Shown here one piece after another: positions 60,945 to 64,000 of a stretch of DNA of 64,000 nt (position 1 is its first letter; each line of letters begins with the position of its first letter). The notes beneath the pieces are model-generated. The model was not told where the DNA came from, ran no database searches, and was given only the letters and a program-made list of their open reading frames with translations. The position numbers and the translations under genes were made by a program. The DNA comes from Volvox africanus (taxonomy: Eukaryota > Chlorophyta > Chlorophyceae > Chlamydomonadales > Volvocaceae), in contig BSDZ01000080.1 of assembly GCA_030268105.1 (NCBI GenBank), forward strand, positions 2,729,501-2,793,500, written 5' to 3'.

Positions 60945-62755
60945 ATGCTGAACAGCTCCCTGGTATTCTTCTCGCAGAGTCCGTTGGCCTGCACTTATGC
61001 TGCAATCGGTCAGGGTTCCCATCTGGCCCGACGCAGTCCAGGACAAATACCTTGCCGTCTCCAAATTGTAGAGATGCAGCAAGGCGTACAGCTTGGGGGC
61101 TTATGTTTGAATTTCAGAAGATCACTTTGCTAAAACGCGCGTCCAGAGTTCACCACTCCAGAACACCGGAAATCGTACGTTCCTTTGGTTGAACTTCCAA
61201 CGGCCCAAACCTGCATCTTAGTGGTTCAGAACTTCATATGTCCATAAAGTCATAGTGTAAATCCCTTCAGTGGCCTACATTTCGTTTCTGCCTGCCTTAA
61301 TAGGGCCATATCCTTGGACTTCGCACCGATTTTAACTTGGAGACAATTATTATGGGGTAAACCTATTAACCTGGAAGTCTGTTAAAAACAATATAGCATT
61401 TTAGGTGTTTATTATGAAAATGGGCATCACTTGTGTGGCCTTCATTGGTCCCCAGGTTAGCACAGTTGGATTTGAAGGTCTGCAAAGTATCTGGGCAGCT
61501 ATCTGACTGAGGCATTCATGTTACGCTCAGAATAATCCAATGTACCTGCGGAGTATGGACCCCGCCACTGACGACCACTATCTAAAGTTGCACTATATTG
61601 TGCATTGTGCGCTGGACGCAGTGGAGGAGAAAGGTATGCTCCACAGTCGGTATGGCTGAGGTTGCACAGGAGAGAGCCGTAAGTTTAAGTTGGCTTCGAC
61701 GCGCATTCTAGCTGTTGGCTCTCCCAACTGCAGTCGTACAGCCAAGCCACGTTCTCCCTCCTCCAACAACACCCCACGCTCTCCTTAATAATAGTGTTGC
61801 TTAAGCGGGGCCCCAGTGACTCACAAGATGTCTACCTTGGTCTCCTGTACCCAACAGAGGACTATCGAGTATACGGGTAAGCGGCCAGCTTTACCTGAGC
61901 CCCAGACCCCAAGAAATGGGGAGGGGCCTTCGAATGGGATGGTGCTGCTGCTTTCTTCCAGTTTCCTTATGGGGTTTCAGCCGCTTGGTCTTTCTGTTGC
62001 CTGCCGCCTAACGTCCGCCTGCCTCTGCAGCAGCTCACCAACTCTCTCCTACCCCTTCCTTGGTCTTGCGATGCAGTTACCTTACCAATACGCACGTCAA
62101 GATCATCCTGTTGCTTGATGACGAAGCACCAATTAAGGATGAAGCGGTGCTTCGGGTGAGTTGGGATAAAGCGAGAGCGCATAAGGGGCGACGCGAATTC
62201 AGCTACATTCAGTTCAACCCCTCTTAAGCAGAGCAAAATTTAGTGTATTCTACCAGACGCAAGCTTCCACCAAAAATCGCGGTTTGAAATCCGTAGGCAG
62301 CGGCAGCCCCCATCTTATTAGTCAGAGGCGGCAGTCCTGCCCTGACCACTAGTCGGCACTTCCAGGGGGAATACAATCCCATGCGACACCCGCAACCCAT
62401 GCAACGCTGTGCGCGGTTCTGCGGATCAGTGGGAGGGTTGTTCAAGCTTAGGACGCCGCGTCGAGTTCGGTGGCTGCTTGTGGAGTTGAGAAGGGCTGCC
62501 ACGGAAAGGAGGGCATTGGGACGCGAAGGGGGGAAGTGGGCGCTTATCAAAGCGCGGACTTGCCAGTTACTGGACCTCCGCATCACTTCCCGACAGGTCC
62601 TCCGGAGGCTGCACAGCCTGTATGTCGACACCACCTCCAACCCCTTTCATAAGTTCGGCCTGCCCATCACTTCGCCGCGGTTTGACGCGCAGCTGGAGCA
62701 AATCGTTGCACTGTACCCCCGGCCCGGGGCGTCACTCGGGGGTTTCACTACCTGA
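60945..62755 (+). CDS. TRAPPC2L: TRAPP complex subunit 2-like protein
   Basis: Exons 61531-61633, 61795-61876, 62077-62155 and 62597-62755 (TGA) are joined in phase and match TRAPPC2L. They encode NNPMYLRSM, then HYIVHCALDAVEEK, YLGLLYPTEDYRVYG, GYLTNTHVKIILLLD and LHSLYVDTTSNPFHKF. A first exon about 60945-61013, ending LACTYAAIGQ, fits the start of the family (a hydrophobic strand before NNP-Y). However, the base after it is GGTTCC rather than GT in the required phase; see findings. The total is about 163 aa, slightly longer than animal homologues because of the C-terminal tail. TRAPPC2L is a longin-like core subunit of the TRAPP tethering complexes acting at ER-Golgi and Golgi membranes. 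Confidence 0.85.
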
Positions 62756-63844
62756 GGAACACGTCAAGTGGGCCTTTTCCTGACTACGCCAACAGGGATG
62801 AACTCAAGCTTAGGAATTCGTGGGCATAAATTTAACACCTAATTTAGAAAGATTGGGATGGAAAAAGGTAGCAGGAGATGCAGCGGCAACTGCAGATGGC
62901 CCCTGACAACCTACTGCTTTGTTGGATGCCGGATGATGGGTCTGAGGGTGTGGGTTTAGATAGTGTAATGGGTCACATCAGCCACAAACTCATTCCAGCG
63001 CAAATGAGCCTCCTGCCCCTGTCATTGATTTAGGGAATGTTATGGTGAAGTGTGTTGGAAAGAGAAGTTGCGCCTCATGCGTTCTGGAACGGGACCGCAG
63101 AAGTTGTCTGTGGTGACAGTGCCATGTTCCTGCTGCTCGAGGAAGCTGGCCTGCAGCAGGTCGCACTCGGGCTTTGGCGGGGGTCAAAACTTAAGCCAAA
63201 ATCTACTTCTGAAACTGTAATAAATAATATCAGTAATAATGCCGGGGTGGGGGTCATGAGCAGTAGATGAGCTTGTGCTCTGCTATCATAGGGCTGGAAG
63301 GCTTGCTGTTTACCGCTTGTTTGCACCCTACACTGCGATGGAGCCGCGCGAACGGGTGCGGAACGTGGGTTTGACCCGGCGGAAGTACGCGCCTTATGCC
63401 ACATGCATGATGCATGTACGTTGCTCAGCCATTTACATCTGACAAGCTGACGTGCTTACATCCGATGGGGTTGCGCTGGCTTACTCGGGGTTCCCACCTG
63501 CAAGGTGCCAGCCCAAGAAGTGTTACCGCGATACCGAGTAGCTGAGAACACCGTACGTCCATGCCGGCCGTCTTTCCTGCCGATGTTGGCACAAAGAAGC
63601 CCGCCACCGCATCTCCAAACTTCGAGGTATTGCAGCAGTCCCGCAATATTGTAAGCCCATCGCTTCAAAGGCCCCCTCCAAGCCACTCCAAACAACACTC
63701 TTGGCCACGCGTGTTGTTTGGAGCATACCCCAACGGCCTTAGTACTGCATCGGCCTCGGATCGCCTCGTGAAGTACATTTCATTCCATTCGTAGCCCTCC
63801 CAAACCGCCCCCGTACCGTACTTCATTCCTGAGCCTCAACCTCG
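62756..63844. other. Convergent intergenic region
   Basis: This stretch lies between the TRAPPC2L-like gene (+) and the gene entering from the right edge (-). No exon was recognised; an open frame at 63052-63270 overlaps the probable 3' UTR. Confidence 0.35.
62964..62968 (+). other. Candidate poly(A) signal TGTAA
   Basis: TGTAA lies 209 nt after the TRAPPC2L-like stop. A second copy lies at 63216-63220. Confidence 0.4.
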
Positions 63845-64000
63845 TCAACCCCCCAAGCGCCCCGTCAGCATCTGCAACTCCACGGCCCGCGTTAGCACCA
63901 GCACCTCCTCCAGCGCCGTAATACTCTCCTCCCGCTCCGTCAGCGCCTGCCGCGCAAGCCGAACCTGATCCAGCCGAAACCGCCATTCCCGGCTCTCCAG
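63845..64000 (-). CDS. C-terminal end of a coiled-coil protein
   Basis: The minus-strand frame enters at the right edge and ends at TGA (63847-63845). It encodes 51 residues of charged, heptad-like sequence (for example REWRFRLDQVRLARQALTER, then LEEVLVLTRAVELQMLTGR). The pattern indicates a coiled coil. The protein cannot be named from this piece, and the upstream exons are outside the window. Confidence 0.5.
   Translation of the reverse strand: MESREWRFRLDQVRLARQALTEREESITALEEVLVLTRAVELQMLTGRLGG

Overview
The window looks like nuclear DNA of a chlorophyte green alga, most likely a chlamydomonadalean or volvocine species. The reasons are intron-dense genes with GT-AG introns of about 60-850 bp, TGTAA polyadenylation-like signals behind several stop codons, high-GC genes separated by AT-richer gaps, long low-complexity inserts in algal proteins, and a plant-type pyruvate decarboxylase. 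Gene models were built by hand from splice motifs, reading phase and recognised protein families. No transcript or homology search was available.

Layout. 3-677 (+): C-terminal part of a tyrosine/dual-specificity phosphatase. 1685-4216 (+): membrane-anchored protein with a PAN/apple-like cysteine pattern. 5979-8028 (-): unrecognised three-exon membrane protein. 9480-12960 (-): unrecognised coiled-coil/glycine-rich protein. 13549-16860 (+): leucine-rich-repeat-like protein of about 1009 aa. 19152-31872 (-): complete 26-exon gene for the largest subunit of RNA polymerase III. 32336-37254 (-): EME1/MMS4-type partner of the MUS81 nuclease. 38481-39961 (-): cleavage factor Im 25 kDa subunit (CFIm25/NUDT21). 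40315-42667 (+): histidine-phosphatase (phosphoglycerate-mutase-like) protein. 45887-51734 (-) and 52754-59853 (+): two complete 16-exon pyruvate decarboxylase genes, head to head. 60945-62755 (+): TRAPPC2L-like vesicle-tethering subunit. 63845-64000 (-): C-terminal end of a coiled-coil protein.

The most unusual structure is the pyruvate decarboxylase pair. The two genes share every exon boundary and keep all recognisable catalytic residues, yet they are mosaics. Several tracts, the largest about 1.59 kb and including introns and some 3' UTR, are nearly identical in inverted orientation. Tracts between them, including whole introns and parts of the coding sequence, have diverged beyond easy alignment. 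This is the pattern expected of patchy gene conversion between inverted paralogues. The two first exons differ and flank a 1.0 kb shared intergenic region with a tandem pair of 30-bp repeats.

The other recognised genes are housekeeping functions (Pol III transcription, mRNA 3'-end processing, recombination, trafficking) with no evident operon-like logic. EME1 and the Pol III gene are packed tightly in tandem, and CFIm25 shares a 353-bp divergent promoter region with the histidine phosphatase. No CRISPR, rRNA, credible tRNA or intact transposon was found.
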